DNA from: Fluoribacter dumoffii NY 23 | Lineage (GTDB): Bacteria; Pseudomonadota; Gammaproteobacteria; Legionellales; Legionellaceae | Assembly: GCF_000236165.1 (NCBI RefSeq) | Contig: NZ_CM001373.1 | Span: forward strand, 1,965,642 to 2,029,641 | Reading direction: 5' to 3' | Length of the DNA: 64,000 bases | Shown: piece after piece, positions 1-9,222 of the stretch | How positions within the stretch are numbered: position 1 is the stretch's first letter | Layout of the letters: each line of letters opens with the position of its first letter | Notes under the pieces: generated by a model | Told to the model about the DNA's origin: nothing | Database searches by the model: none | Seen by the model: the letters and a program-made list of their open reading frames with translations, nothing else | Position numbers and translations under genes: made by a program

Positions 1-168
1 GACCTTTCTTAAACTGTGTTACCCTGCTCATGACTACCTCCATTTGACCTATAGGATCTAATTAATTTTGGTACAAAAATAAACATTTTTCAAATGGGGT
101 TTTCCACCCAATTACCCATATGGAGGGGGAGTAATGACAAATGCGCGCAGTGTATCACATCATGTGGG
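1..168. other. window edge, no gene recognised
   Basis: I see no convincing coding region here. It lies between the window edge and the 3' end of the membrane protein gene that reads leftwards from 717, and may hold that gene's terminator or the end of a neighbour outside the window. Confidence 0.3.
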
Positions 169-717
169 TTACTTCTTTTCCGGATTTCGGTAATTCAACC
201 ACAACAAGAAAAAGGCAAAAAGCGGCATGAGGATATCAGTCCAAAATACGCTGCCCGCATTTCCGGGTTCAAAATTATGGGCAACTATCATTTGATAAAG
301 ATGTACTCCAGCAGCCCCCCATAAAAAAGCAGCAGGCACAATAATTGTTGCAGCACGAAAAGCAATGGGGGCTTTAAAGCTGATTAGACCATTTAAAGCG
401 ATTCCCAAACTGGCAAATCCTACTTCCATTTGAAAGGGACTTTGCGGCCAGCCAATAAACTGTGCAGTAAAATCGCCGAAGAAAACATGCATCACAAAAT
501 TAAATAAATAGGCCAAGCCGATATTGAATAATAAATACCAGGAAAAAATACGTTCAATAACCCCCTCTTTTTTCAAAGCTCCTGAACGGATTACCCTTTG
601 CAGGCATGCCAGAAAAGCACAGAGCAAACCAAGAATAAAACAAGTAATGGTAAAGTTGCGCATTGCCAAAATAATTAGGCTGGCCATAGCACTGCCCCAA
701 AAAATATATGGAAACAA
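169..717 (-). CDS. multi-pass inner membrane protein (DUF6790-like)
   Basis: The 182-residue product is almost wholly hydrophobic, with about five predicted membrane segments separated by short loops. One loop reads QFIGWPQSPFQMEVGFASLG, a pattern I associate tentatively with the DUF6790 family of uncharacterised membrane proteins. It has no catalytic motif. It stands alone on the minus strand, divergent from the signalling block that begins at 1101. Function is unknown; a carrier or membrane scaffold role would be a guess. The reading frame is long and cleanly hydrophobic, so I am confident it is a real gene but not of its family. Confidence 0.75.
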   Translation of the reverse strand: MFPYIFWGSAMASLIILAMRNFTITCFILGLLCAFLACLQRVIRSGALKKEGVIERIFSWYLLFNIGLAYLFNFVMHVFFGDFTAQFIGWPQSPFQMEVGFASLGIALNGLISFKAPIAFRAATIIVPAAFLWGAAGVHLYQMIVAHNFEPGNAGSVFWTDILMPLFAFFLLWLNYRNPEKK

Positions 718-1100
718 TAAATTAACTGAAAAAAATAGTTAAGACAATCCAATAAAAACTGCATATAAATGAGATGGAGTATTGCGATACAAACAGGCAC
801 AAAATTTTGCCAAAGCCTCCTTTTGAAATCATCATTTTATTTTTAGGAGGGTGAACCGGATTATTTCACATTCCAGTTGCAGGAAAATAGGGCCACGTTA
901 ATTGAGGATTTGGTCAACTTTTAGTATATACTAAGGTTAACCAGAATAAACTATAGCGCTAATATGAATTAGCATAAAGTAAATAATCATAGCAGACTTG
1001 GTTTTTTCCCAACACAATGAAAGAAATGATTTCTATGTTGGTACCTAATAGAAACTGGAAATCTGAGCTTGTTCTTAGTATCTCCGTTGGGAAGTAGTAA
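718..1100. promoter_or_regulatory. divergent intergenic region with 14-bp perfect palindrome
   Basis: This 383-base gap separates two divergent genes. At 921-934 lies the perfect palindrome TTAGTATATACTAA. It is flanked by near-complementary arms, TGGTCAAC at 911-918 and GGTTAACCA at 935-943, so 911-943 forms an imperfect dyad with one bulged base. A second inverted repeat, GCTAAT/ATTAGC, spans 958-973. The dyads fit an operator for a dimeric regulator controlling the signalling operon, possibly its own FixJ-type product. That role is inferred from position only. Confidence 0.4.
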
Positions 1101-1736
1101 ATGAACAAAATAATGAAAGTGCATTTTCATAGGTGTAATATTTCAAAGTTAATTCATGAAATCAATCAACCATTAACAGCAATTAAAGCCTATCTTGGTG
1201 GATGTGAACTTAGATTACAAAAAAATGATTTAAGTGCTGAGCAAATGATTAATGCCGTGCAAAAAATTAATAAACACACCGAATTGTTGCAACACAAGAT
1301 TTCCTCAATGCAGGAACTTATAGCTCAGGAAAATCCGGTAGATACTCAAAGTATTGATGCTTTAATCGCTGAGATTATTTTTTTGTACTCCTATGAAATG
1401 GAACACTATAACATTGAATTAATCTTAAATTTACAAGACCATACCCCCGCTCTTCTGATGGATAAATTCCCCATCAAGCATGTTTTGTTTCGTATACTGA
1501 AAAAATGCATCACTACTGTAGAAAAAAACAAAATACAGAATAGTAAACTGGAAATTCAAACAACCGTGCAAAAGGACACTATAAAAATAATAATAATAAG
1601 TAACTGTTTCATGGAAGAAAATGATTTGGAAAAGGAATTAACTTATTGTCGTACTTTTTTCAATGTAGATAATGGAACCTTATCAGCTGATTTATTGACT
1701 GATGGTATTTGTTTTCAAATAATGATATATCACTAA
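1101..1736 (+). CDS. degenerate histidine kinase (HisKA without clear ATPase)
   Basis: The N-terminus carries a classical H-box, HEINQPLTAIKAYLGG, with the phosphoacceptor at His19, followed by a helical dimerisation segment. The rest (about residues 85-211) has the length of an HATPase_c domain, but I cannot find the N, G1, F or G2 boxes: no NxxxA, no DxGxG, no GLGL. No sensor domain or membrane segment precedes the H-box. It therefore looks like a phosphotransfer or dimerisation protein derived from a kinase, not an autonomous kinase. It ends 12 bases before the FixJ-type regulator at 1749, so the two are probably an operon. The PAS kinase at 6929 has the same ten-residue HEINQPLTAI. Confidence 0.75.
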   Translation: MNKIMKVHFHRCNISKLIHEINQPLTAIKAYLGGCELRLQKNDLSAEQMINAVQKINKHTELLQHKISSMQELIAQENPVDTQSIDALIAEIIFLYSYEMEHYNIELILNLQDHTPALLMDKFPIKHVLFRILKKCITTVEKNKIQNSKLEIQTTVQKDTIKIIIISNCFMEENDLEKELTYCRTFFNVDNGTLSADLLTDGICFQIMIYH

Positions 1737-1748
1737 GGGTAAAGGAAT

Positions 1749-2387
1749 ATGCCTCATAAAAATACAACTATTTTTATCGTTGATGATGATCCTGAAATTT
1801 GCAAATCTTTCCGCTGGTTATTTGAGTCAATTAATCTGCAAGTTCAAACTTATGAAAATGCTAAAGATTTTCTTGATAATTATAATAATCAAAGTGGATG
1901 CTTGATCATTGATGTACGCATGCCGGTAATGAGCGGTTTGGAATTACTGGAGCATTTGCATTCAACAAAAAATCAGTTATCAGTGATAATCATCACGGGT
2001 TATGGGGATATTGCAATGGCGATAAGGGCTATGAAAGCGGGCGCGGAGGATTTCATCCTAAAACCCGTCAATCACCAGAACTTATTGGAAATCACGCAAA
2101 GATGCCTTAAAAAAATTAAAAACAATACCACCCAGTCTCAAGGTGATTTCCAGGAGCGAATGAACAGTTTGACCAAACGGGAAAAGCAGGTCATGGATTT
2201 GGTTGTGGAAGGTAAGCTGAATAAACAAATAGCCTATGAGCTTAATATATCGATATCCACGGTGGAAGTTCATCGTGCTAACGTCATGAGAAAAATGGGG
2301 GTTAAATCCTTAGCTGAACTGATAAAAATTAATCTTATTTATGATAAAGTCATTAACTCCCCTGCTGTTTTGAATGAATCCACTTAA
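1749..2387 (+). CDS. FixJ/NarL-type response regulator
   Basis: This is a two-domain transcription regulator. The receiver occupies about residues 6-120, with the acidic pocket VDDD at 11-14, phosphoacceptor Asp55 in LIIDVRMP, and the conserved Lys in FILKPVN. The C-terminal LuxR-type helix-turn-helix (about 137-200) reads LTKREKQVMDLVVEGKLNKQIAYELNIS and onward, typical of the FixJ/TodT group. The ribosome site AAAGGA sits just before the ATG. It follows the degenerate kinase by 12 bases. Partner kinases within reach are the products at 1101 and 6929. Target genes cannot be read from the sequence; the palindromes upstream of 1101 are candidates. Confidence 0.92.
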   Translation: MPHKNTTIFIVDDDPEICKSFRWLFESINLQVQTYENAKDFLDNYNNQSGCLIIDVRMPVMSGLELLEHLHSTKNQLSVIIITGYGDIAMAIRAMKAGAEDFILKPVNHQNLLEITQRCLKKIKNNTTQSQGDFQERMNSLTKREKQVMDLVVEGKLNKQIAYELNISISTVEVHRANVMRKMGVKSLAELIKINLIYDKVINSPAVLNEST

Positions 2388-2485
2388 TTGTGACATTTGC
2401 CATCACTACATGGGATTTGAATGTTTTCAAACATAGTCTTTGCACTATGTAATGAATTATTTAACTTACGATTAAACCAGGGCCT

Positions 2486-2857
2486 ATGAGTTTGCAAAAA
2501 AAAGAACAATTTATTTTGTTAATTGACGATAACAATGCAGTAAGGGAAGCCCTGGTTTGGGCCTTGGAATATGCCGGGTATTTAACTGTGGCTGTTCAAG
2601 ATGGACAGGAGGCATTAACCCTTCTTGAAAAAGATCCCTTACCTGTAGTTATTTTTTTGGACCTCATGATGCCTGTTCTTGATGGCTTTGAATTCAGGGA
2701 GAAAAAGAAATTATCGTCAAGAATATGTAATATTCCAACAATAATAACTTCAGCTAAAACCAATTTGGAAAAAATGGAAAAAATGTCTTGTGAGACTTTT
2801 CTCCCCAAACCCTTTGATTTGAATGAATTGTTTCATCTTCTGAAAAAAATAGTGTAG
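2486..2857 (+). CDS. single-domain response regulator (CheY-like receiver)
   Basis: The 123-residue product is only a receiver domain. It shows the acidic pair in LLIDDNN, the phosphoacceptor Asp59 in FLDLMMPVLDG, a Thr/Ser switch region in PTIITSAKT, and the conserved Lys in FLPKPFD. There is no output domain, so it must act through protein contacts, like CheY or a stand-alone phosphorelay intermediate. It lies 98 bases after the FixJ-type regulator on the same strand and before two CheB-type genes. A link to those methylesterases or to the PAS kinase at 6929 is inferred from position. Confidence 0.9.
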   Translation: MSLQKKEQFILLIDDNNAVREALVWALEYAGYLTVAVQDGQEALTLLEKDPLPVVIFLDLMMPVLDGFEFREKKKLSSRICNIPTIITSAKTNLEKMEKMSCETFLPKPFDLNELFHLLKKIV

Positions 2858-3246
2858 GGATTGAAACATTTTCTCTGTATCGCTTTTTACAAACCTCACT
2901 CTCTATATCGATAAAATGGTGTTCTAAAATATTTGAAAAGCCAGTGTTCTCCTTCTGGCTTCCCATTTTGCGACTTGTTCTCACCCTGGAAGAACAAAAA
3001 CAAGCCGCTGTGAATGGATATAGAGTAATTGGCACGGAATAATGAATTTGTGTAAATCTGAAAAAAACCGGCAATAGAGTACTTACACCTATTTGCAACA
3101 ACATCAACTGCTTTTTTCATATTAAAATGTAGTATTGATTTTTAAAAAAAAATATTCTGAAAAACTCCATGGAGTTCGGGTTTACCCTAGATTGACATTC
3201 TAGAATTTGCTATATAATAACAATCTCTTCAAGAGGAGTCAGGACA
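2858..3246. other. intergenic region with weak terminator-like hairpin
   Basis: No coding sequence is supported in this gap. A hairpin with arms AAGCCAG (2938-2944) and CTGGCTT (2955-2961), followed by CCCATTTT, could be a weak terminator for the receiver gene. The right part holds the promoter described at 3192-3220. Confidence 0.35.
3192..3220 (+). promoter_or_regulatory. sigma-70-type promoter for the CheB operon
   Basis: A perfect -35 hexamer, TTGACA (3192-3197), is followed after 17 bases by TAATAA (3215-3220); an overlapping TATAAT lies at 15 bases. Transcription would begin near 3226, about 20 bases before the CheB start codon, with the Shine-Dalgarno GAGGAG in between. Confidence 0.5.
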
Positions 3247-3837
3247 TTGTTTAAGAATTATCTTATTGTGATTGGAGGCTCTGCAGGAGCCATCACCGCA
3301 TTACAAAACCTGCTGCCTCGGTTACCTGCAGATTTTCCCGCCGCAATACTGATAGTAATCCACCTCCCTCCTCATCTCCCTAGCAGATTATCTAACGTAC
3401 TTAAACCTTATTCTAAAATGCCGGTAAGTAAACCTCTTGATGGCATGATACTGAAATCGAACCACATTTATGTTGCCCCACCCAATTTTCATATGCGTGT
3501 TGCACATGACAAAATTTACCTGACTCAGGATGCCGAGATCCATCATTGCAGGCCTGCCATTGATCCTTTATTTATTTCAGCTGCAGCCAATTATGGAAAG
3601 CAAGTGGTAGGAATTGTGTTAAGCGGCGTCCTAGATGATGGCAGTGCCGGTTTAAAAGAGGTTAAAGAACACAATGGCCTTGCAATTATCCAATCCTTGA
3701 ACGAAGCTGAATTTCCGGATTTACCGAAACATGCAGCGGAAAAAACAGAGGTGGATTTTTGTTTGCCCATGGAGGATATTGCATCCTTACTCATAAATCA
3801 TGTAACTGGCTCTGGCTCATTTGGAGTGAATGAATAA
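3247..3837 (+). CDS. CheB-type protein-glutamate methylesterase, stand-alone
   Basis: This 196-residue protein is a bare CheB catalytic domain without the usual receiver. The nucleophile is Ser12 in IGGSAGAI, the His39 region reads VIHLPPHLPSRL, and the catalytic Asp lies in LSGVLDDGSAGLK, giving the expected Ser-His-Asp triad. CheB removes methyl groups from, or deamidates, chemoreceptor glutamates. The start is TTG; it is favoured because GAGGAG lies at the right distance upstream and the frame begins at once with the conserved strand. The large CheB-CheR fusion follows after 19 bases. No chemoreceptor or CheA/CheW gene is in the window, so the substrate is unknown. Confidence 0.9.
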   Translation: MFKNYLIVIGGSAGAITALQNLLPRLPADFPAAILIVIHLPPHLPSRLSNVLKPYSKMPVSKPLDGMILKSNHIYVAPPNFHMRVAHDKIYLTQDAEIHHCRPAIDPLFISAAANYGKQVVGIVLSGVLDDGSAGLKEVKEHNGLAIIQSLNEAEFPDLPKHAAEKTEVDFCLPMEDIASLLINHVTGSGSFGVNE

Positions 3838-3856
3838 TTTATCCCGGAACTATTAA

Positions 3857-6790
3857 ATGACCCCAAGAAAAAATAAGACTCGTTCTAAAAAAAATATTAC
3901 TAGTTCAGAGGACCCCTCTCATTCTTTGAGTACAACACCCCCCCAAAAAAGCTTGTTCCTAATTGTTGGGATTGGTGCCTCTGCGGGGGGATTGGAAGCG
4001 TTAAGAGCCTTATTTTCTCATTCCAAACCGGATGACCGGCTTGCCTTTGTGGTAGTGACTCATTTAAGCCCGGATAAAATAAGTATTTTGCCAGAGATAT
4101 TGCAGCAATTTACCTCACTGAAAGTTACCACCATTGCCGACAATCAAAAAATAGAACCGAAACATGTTTATGTTTTACCCCCGGGAAGATATGTCCACAT
4201 TCATCAAGGAATCCTTTTTCTGAAAGAGCCGACCCCAGAAACAAAAATGCATCCTATAGATTTATTTTTCCGTCTCCTGGCAGAAGATCAGGGCTCAAAG
4301 AGTGTTGCCGTTATTCTTTCGGAGACAGGAAATGATGGCACTATCGGATTGCGTGTCATTGCAAAGCAAGGTGGAATTGTCATTGCTCAAATAGCCAAGT
4401 CAGCCTTTTATGATGTGATGCCCAAAAGTGCTATAAATACTGGATTGGTTGATTATATTTTTGCTCCCGAAGAAATATACCCTTTCCTCATTAACTATGC
4501 CGCTCATTTTGAGCATGCCCATATACCCATACAGGCAAGCATTGCAGAAGAAATAAAGCAAATATTAACCTTGCTCAGAAACAATACTGGGCATGATTTT
4601 TCCTTGTATAAACCCAATACCATTTTTCGCAGGATTCAAAAGCGTTTGAGTCTTTTACACCTCGATAATCTGGAAATTTATATCCAATACATCCAACAGA
4701 ATCCGAATGAACTCCAAATTTTATTCAAGGAATTGCTCATCAATGTCACCAATTTCTTCCGCGATCCTGAAGCATTCGAGCAACTCAAAGAACTTTTACT
4801 TACCCAGATTTTGGTAAATAAATCCCAAAGTGAACATGTCAGGGTTTGGATTCCGGGGTGTTCTACCGGTGAAGAGGTGTATTCAATAGCCATTATTTTG
4901 CAAGAATGCATGGAAGAATTAAAATGTCATTTTAATGTCCAGATTTTTGGGACCGACATTGACGAAGAAGCAATTGAAATAGCTCGCTCTGGAGTATTTC
5001 CCCTCGATATTAAGAATGATATTTCAAAGGACCGGCTCAATCGATTTTTTATGCGGGAAGAACATTCTTATAAGGTGAATATCGACATAAGAAAAATGAT
5101 TATCTTTGCCGTACAAAATCTCATTAAAGATCCACCTTTTACAAAACTTGATTTATTAAGTTGCAGAAATTTACTGATTTATTTAAGCTCGCAATTACAA
5201 AAGAGACTTTTTTCACTATTTCACTATAGCTTAAATCCCGGCGGGATCCTGTTTTTAGGAACATCAGAAGCGATCAGTGGCTCTGTTGATTTATTTACAA
5301 TTCTAAATAGAAGGTGGAAGATTTTTCAAAGGCGAGGCGGATCCGCTCTATTTAGCACCATAATGAATCCCCCCTTTCTCACGCAACAAACTGAATTAAT
5401 GAGCATTGATATTATGGAACAGAATAATCAAAATACAGAACCAAATTTATCCCGTTTAATTGAGCGTATTTTACTGGAAAATTACGTCCCGGCCTCATTT
5501 GTTCTCGACGAACAAGGAAAAATTATTTATACCTACGGGCGAACAAGCCGATATATTGAATTTGCAGCGGGGGAAGTCCGATTAAATTTTATTGATATGA
5601 TACGGCCCGAACTAAAATCCAAGGTTTTAGCTGCAATGCGTAAAGTATCAACCCTGCAAAAAGAGGAGATCCTTAATGGCCTTCCTTTTAAAGAAGATAC
5701 TGAATTTAAATACATCAATATACGGGTAAGACCACTCCCGGAAGCAAAACCTTTTAATCGAACATTGCTTTTATTAATTTTTGAAGAGACCCCCACAACA
5801 TTACAGTTAAATGAAGTGCCCAAAAATGATAAAAAAAGCGAGCTGGGTAAACGCATTATCCAGTTAGAACAAGAACTTAAATACACCAAAGAAAGCCTGC
5901 AATCTACTATTGAGGAATTGGAAACGTCCAATGAAGAATTAAAGTCGAGTAACGAAGAGTTGCAATCAACCAATGAAGAATTACAAAGTACCAATGAAGA
6001 AATTGAAACCTCAAAAGAAGAGTTACAATCCTTAAATGAAGAACTCACCACCGTAAACTCGGAACTTGAAAGCAGAATTGAACAACTCTCAAGTGCAAAT
6101 GACGATATTAAAAACCTGCTTGATAACACAGAAATCGCGACCATTTTTCTGGATAAAGATTTATGTATTAAACGCTTCACCCCAAGGGCAACAGAAATTA
6201 TTAACTTAATTCCAACTGATGTGGGCCGTCCCATTAACCATATTGTTTCCAACCTGGAATACGATAGATTAATGGAGGATGCGCGCAGGGTACTTAAAAC
6301 ATTAGAATCCAAAACTACCGAAGTAGTCGATAAAAGCGGACGTTGGTATTTTGTCCGTATTATTCCATATCGTACTGTAAACAATATTATTGATGGTGTG
6401 GTGATCACCTTTTTAAATATTCATAATCAAAAGAAAGCGGAAAATGAATTAATGCGATTGGAAAGTCAGCATAAAATCACCCAAGAAATCGTAGAAAAAT
6501 TAATTAATGACTACTCTTGCCCTGCTTTGGTTTTAGATAAGAACTTCCAGATTCTGCTCCTCAATAATTGCTTTATAAAACAATTTAAGGAAAAAGAAGC
6601 AAATCTGCTTTCCCAGAATCTGTTTAAAATTAAACTTAATATGGAAAAAGACATATTGAGACACTTTTTAGAGGAGTTTGTTGCACATAAAACCGAGCAC
6701 AACGAGTGTAAAATTAAAATAAATGGAAGTGATTACAGCATAAGTGTTCAAAAGATGAACTCTATATTATTATTACTATTAAATAAATAG
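3857..6790 (+). CDS. CheB-CheR-PAS fusion signalling protein
   Basis: The 977-residue protein joins several domains. Residues about 35-215 are a CheB methylesterase (IGASAGGLEAL nucleophile region, VVTHLSP, SETGNDGTIGL). Residues about 225-500 are a CheR methyltransferase with the SAM-binding PGCSTGEEVYS, then FGTDIDEEAI and LLSCRNLLIYL. A PAS-like region follows, then a long coiled coil of repeated EELxSxNEEL heptads (about residues 670-760), then PAS domains near 765-880 and 890-970. It ends without a kinase domain. Such fusions usually link methylation-type adaptation to a neighbouring histidine kinase, and a PAS kinase does follow at 6929. The coiled coil is highly repetitive at the DNA level. 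Confidence 0.93.
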   Translation: MTPRKNKTRSKKNITSSEDPSHSLSTTPPQKSLFLIVGIGASAGGLEALRALFSHSKPDDRLAFVVVTHLSPDKISILPEILQQFTSLKVTTIADNQKIEPKHVYVLPPGRYVHIHQGILFLKEPTPETKMHPIDLFFRLLAEDQGSKSVAVILSETGNDGTIGLRVIAKQGGIVIAQIAKSAFYDVMPKSAINTGLVDYIFAPEEIYPFLINYAAHFEHAHIPIQASIAEEIKQILTLLRNNTGHDFSLYKPNTIFRRIQKRLSLLHLDNLEIYIQYIQQNPNELQILFKELLINVTNFFRDPEAFEQLKELLLTQILVNKSQSEHVRVWIPGCSTGEEVYSIAIILQECMEELKCHFNVQIFGTDIDEEAIEIARSGVFPLDIKNDISKDRLNRFFMREEHSYKVNIDIRKMIIFAVQNLIKDPPFTKLDLLSCRNLLIYLSSQLQKRLFSLFHYSLNPGGILFLGTSEAISGSVDLFTILNRRWKIFQRRGGSALFSTIMNPPFLTQQTELMSIDIMEQNNQNTEPNLSRLIERILLENYVPASFVLDEQGKIIYTYGRTSRYIEFAAGEVRLNFIDMIRPELKSKVLAAMRKVSTLQKEEILNGLPFKEDTEFKYINIRVRPLPEAKPFNRTLLLLIFEETPTTLQLNEVPKNDKKSELGKRIIQLEQELKYTKESLQSTIEELETSNEELKSSNEELQSTNEELQSTNEEIETSKEELQSLNEELTTVNSELESRIEQLSSANDDIKNLLDNTEIATIFLDKDLCIKRFTPRATEIINLIPTDVGRPINHIVSNLEYDRLMEDARRVLKTLESKTTEVVDKSGRWYFVRIIPYRTVNNIIDGVVITFLNIHNQKKAENELMRLESQHKITQEIVEKLINDYSCPALVLDKNFQILLLNNCFIKQFKEKEANLLSQNLFKIKLNMEKDILRHFLEEFVAHKTEHNECKIKINGSDYSISVQKMNSILLLLLNK

Positions 6791-6928
6791 GTACATTTTT
6801 GATTGCCAAAGAAGAACGAAACGGTGCTGTACTTTCGTATCTGCTTGCGAATGTTGAGATACATATTTTCTTAAATTAATAACTGATAAAACTGTTTAAT
6901 TCCCAAATTTTTTTAAAAGGTCCATTCA

Positions 6929-8542
6929 ATGAGTTCAAATGGCAATAAGGAATCATCTTTACCGATTCAAGATGAACTTAAAAATATCCAGGACGAGTTG
7001 CTGTTGAAACAGAACAATTTAAATAAAAAAGAACAAGAGATCTATTCTCTGAATTTGGAAATAGCGGAATTAAAAAAGCAAGTTGCGGAGTTATATGATT
7101 TGAACTCCAAACCTTTCTTTACTGTCGATGAAAATTTCAAAATACACGCGGTAAATTTTCAGGGCGCTGTGCTGGTAAACTACGAACGATTCCAATTAGT
7201 AAACACCAGTTTTTTAAATTTAATTAGCACATTTACTAAAAATACTTTAAAAAAATGCATTCAGGCGCTTGCAAGAAATCAGGGAAAGCAAATATGCGAA
7301 CTGGAATTATTAAAAAAAGGAGGGGAGCGAAGGTTTGTTGTCGCCGAATGTTATTATACAAAGGATAAGCTAATAGCGATGGCCCTTAAGGATATAACCT
7401 ATGTACGCCAACTGGAATCCCAACAAATCCAACTCAATCAGTCCCTGGAAACAGTAACCAATTTGTTTCAAAATATGTCAGATGCCATAGCTACCCTGGA
7501 TAAAGAATTCTACTTTAAAATAATAAATCCCTCGTTTATCAAATTTTTTTCCCGAATTTTTGCCATGAAAATTCATACCGGAATGAATTTTTTAACCCTT
7601 ATTTCCGACTTTTCCGAATATAAAAAACAATTAATCACCGCATGCGAGCAAGCTCTATTAGGGAAATCAACTACCATTTTAATTGAAAATTCCAATGAGT
7701 TTGACGAAGCTATTTTTTGTTTTGAAATTAACTTTACCCCTCTTTATAACCATTCCGCCCAGGAAAACGAAGTTATCTTGTTGATTAAGGACTTGACCAA
7801 CTATTACCTGCAAAAACGCTCTAAAATGAGAGAGCAATCCAAATTGGCGCATGTCATTCGCCTCAATACCATGGAAGGAATGGCATCAGCTTTGGCCCAT
7901 GAAATTAATCAACCGCTGACCGCAATTTTTCTTTACAGTCAAACCTGCCTTTTACAACTCAAATTGGAGGAAGAGAAATTAGATCCCAGTGTGTTCTGTT
8001 TATTAAATAAAATTATTTCACAAGCAAAACTTGCGAGTGAAATCATGACTCGTATGAAAAGTTTTATTTTTAAAGACGTACATTTCCCGCAAGAAACAGA
8101 TATTAACAATTTAATTAAAGACACGATCATTTTTCTGGATTCGGAAATAAGCCACTCCAAATTACAGATTAACCTGGTATTGGAAGAACACCTTCCCAAA
8201 TTAAATATTGATCGAATTCAAATGATGCAAATCATCACCAATCTAACCCGTAACAGCATTGAAGCCATCCAGGAAACTACAAATCAAACCCCTGAGCTCA
8301 CCATTAAAACAATTGATAAGGAAGATGGATTCATTGAAATTCATTTTCATGATAATGGCCCGGGTATTATCCCTGAATACCAGGATAAAATCCTGCATTC
8401 ATACTTCACTACCAAAGCCCAAGGAACTGGTTTGGGTCTGACCATATGCAGAAATCTTATTGAGGCGCATGGGGGAAAACTTTACATTAACAAACACAAT
8501 GGCATAGGCGCCTGGTTTATTTTTACTTTGCCAAAACAGTAG
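6929..8542 (+). CDS. soluble PAS-domain sensor histidine kinase
   Basis: An N-terminal coiled coil (about residues 12-55) is followed by two PAS-like domains (about 60-165 and 170-290). The H-box MASALAHEINQPLTAI carries phosphoacceptor His324. The ATPase domain is complete: N-box NLTRNSIEAI, G1 box HDNGPGI and G2 box GTGLGLTICRNLIEAHGG. There is no membrane segment, so it should sense a cytoplasmic signal. It resembles FixL/TodS-type kinases and is the only fully equipped kinase in this block, hence the likely phosphate donor for the regulators at 1749 and 2486. AAGG lies upstream of the ATG. Confidence 0.92.
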   Translation: MSSNGNKESSLPIQDELKNIQDELLLKQNNLNKKEQEIYSLNLEIAELKKQVAELYDLNSKPFFTVDENFKIHAVNFQGAVLVNYERFQLVNTSFLNLISTFTKNTLKKCIQALARNQGKQICELELLKKGGERRFVVAECYYTKDKLIAMALKDITYVRQLESQQIQLNQSLETVTNLFQNMSDAIATLDKEFYFKIINPSFIKFFSRIFAMKIHTGMNFLTLISDFSEYKKQLITACEQALLGKSTTILIENSNEFDEAIFCFEINFTPLYNHSAQENEVILLIKDLTNYYLQKRSKMREQSKLAHVIRLNTMEGMASALAHEINQPLTAIFLYSQTCLLQLKLEEEKLDPSVFCLLNKIISQAKLASEIMTRMKSFIFKDVHFPQETDINNLIKDTIIFLDSEISHSKLQINLVLEEHLPKLNIDRIQMMQIITNLTRNSIEAIQETTNQTPELTIKTIDKEDGFIEIHFHDNGPGIIPEYQDKILHSYFTTKAQGTGLGLTICRNLIEAHGGKLYINKHNGIGAWFIFTLPKQ

Positions 8543-8600
8543 AATTCATTTAATTGTTCGTTTAATCTACACCTTCTCTTTAATCCGGGATTTTTTAAAT

Positions 8601-9077
8601 ATGATATATTCATTGCCAAAAACAACTATTTTGACCGTATTCTTCTCAGGAATTTTTATCAACTCCGTATTTGCCCATGCGCACCATGAACAAAGCACCA
8701 CAGGAAATCCTGAACGTGCTGCAAAAGCTACGAAAACTATTTTAGTGACTGCTTCAGATGATATGCGTTTCCACTTTTCACAAGATCTTGAGTTTCATGA
8801 CGGAGAAGTTATAACGTTTAAAGTGACCAATACCGGGAAAGTAAATCATGAGTTTTCAATTGGTGATGAACAAGAACAGCAAGCACATCAAAAAATGATG
8901 CGTGCTATGCCCGATATGGTCCATGAAGATGGAAATACCATTACGGTTAAGCCTGGGGAAACTAAAACCTTGACCTGGAAATTCAAATCAACCCCAAAAC
9001 ACGACGTGGTATTCGCCTGTAATATTCCAGGTCATTTTGAAGCAGGCATGTACCGTAAAGCGAACATAACTGCATAA
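8601..9077 (+). CDS. secreted cupredoxin (plastocyanin-like copper protein)
   Basis: A signal peptide (residues 1 to about 25, ending SVFA-HA) precedes a His-rich stretch and a cupredoxin fold. The type-1 copper ligands are all visible: His83 in KVNHEF, and Cys140, His145 and Met150 in ACNIPGHFEAGM. Such small periplasmic copper proteins carry electrons or chaperone copper. No copper export genes flank it. It closes the signalling block 58 bases after the PAS kinase, and may be co-transcribed with it; a link between copper or redox and that kinase is only a guess. Confidence 0.9.
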   Translation: MIYSLPKTTILTVFFSGIFINSVFAHAHHEQSTTGNPERAAKATKTILVTASDDMRFHFSQDLEFHDGEVITFKVTNTGKVNHEFSIGDEQEQQAHQKMMRAMPDMVHEDGNTITVKPGETKTLTWKFKSTPKHDVVFACNIPGHFEAGMYRKANITA

Positions 9078-9107
9078 ACCTCGTGGCATAAAAACACACA
9101 TCAATAC

Positions 9108-9138
9108 TGATTCTCCTTATCGCTATTAAAGAGAATCA
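9108..9138 (+). terminator. candidate terminator hairpin after cupredoxin gene
   Basis: Perfect arms TGATTCTC (9108-9115) and GAGAATCA (9131-9138) form an 8-bp stem with a 15-base loop, 30 bases after the cupredoxin stop. No clear T-run follows, so a rho-independent role is uncertain. Confidence 0.35.
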
Positions 9139-9222
9139 CTATTGTCAACTTACTCCCCTAAAAATTAAACTGTTAATCCTATATTGCGGTAAGGTAAGCG
9201 AACCCACAAAAGGATTAGATTT

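Noticed and set aside
2754..3107. Minus-strand frames across the 3' end of the receiver gene and the following gap
   Set aside because: No ribosome site, no domain, and partial overlap with a well-supported gene on the other strand.
5533..6408. Long minus-strand open frame opposite the CheB-CheR fusion
   Set aside because: It is rich in Ser and reads the complement of the repetitive coiled-coil codons; the plus-strand gene has clear domains.
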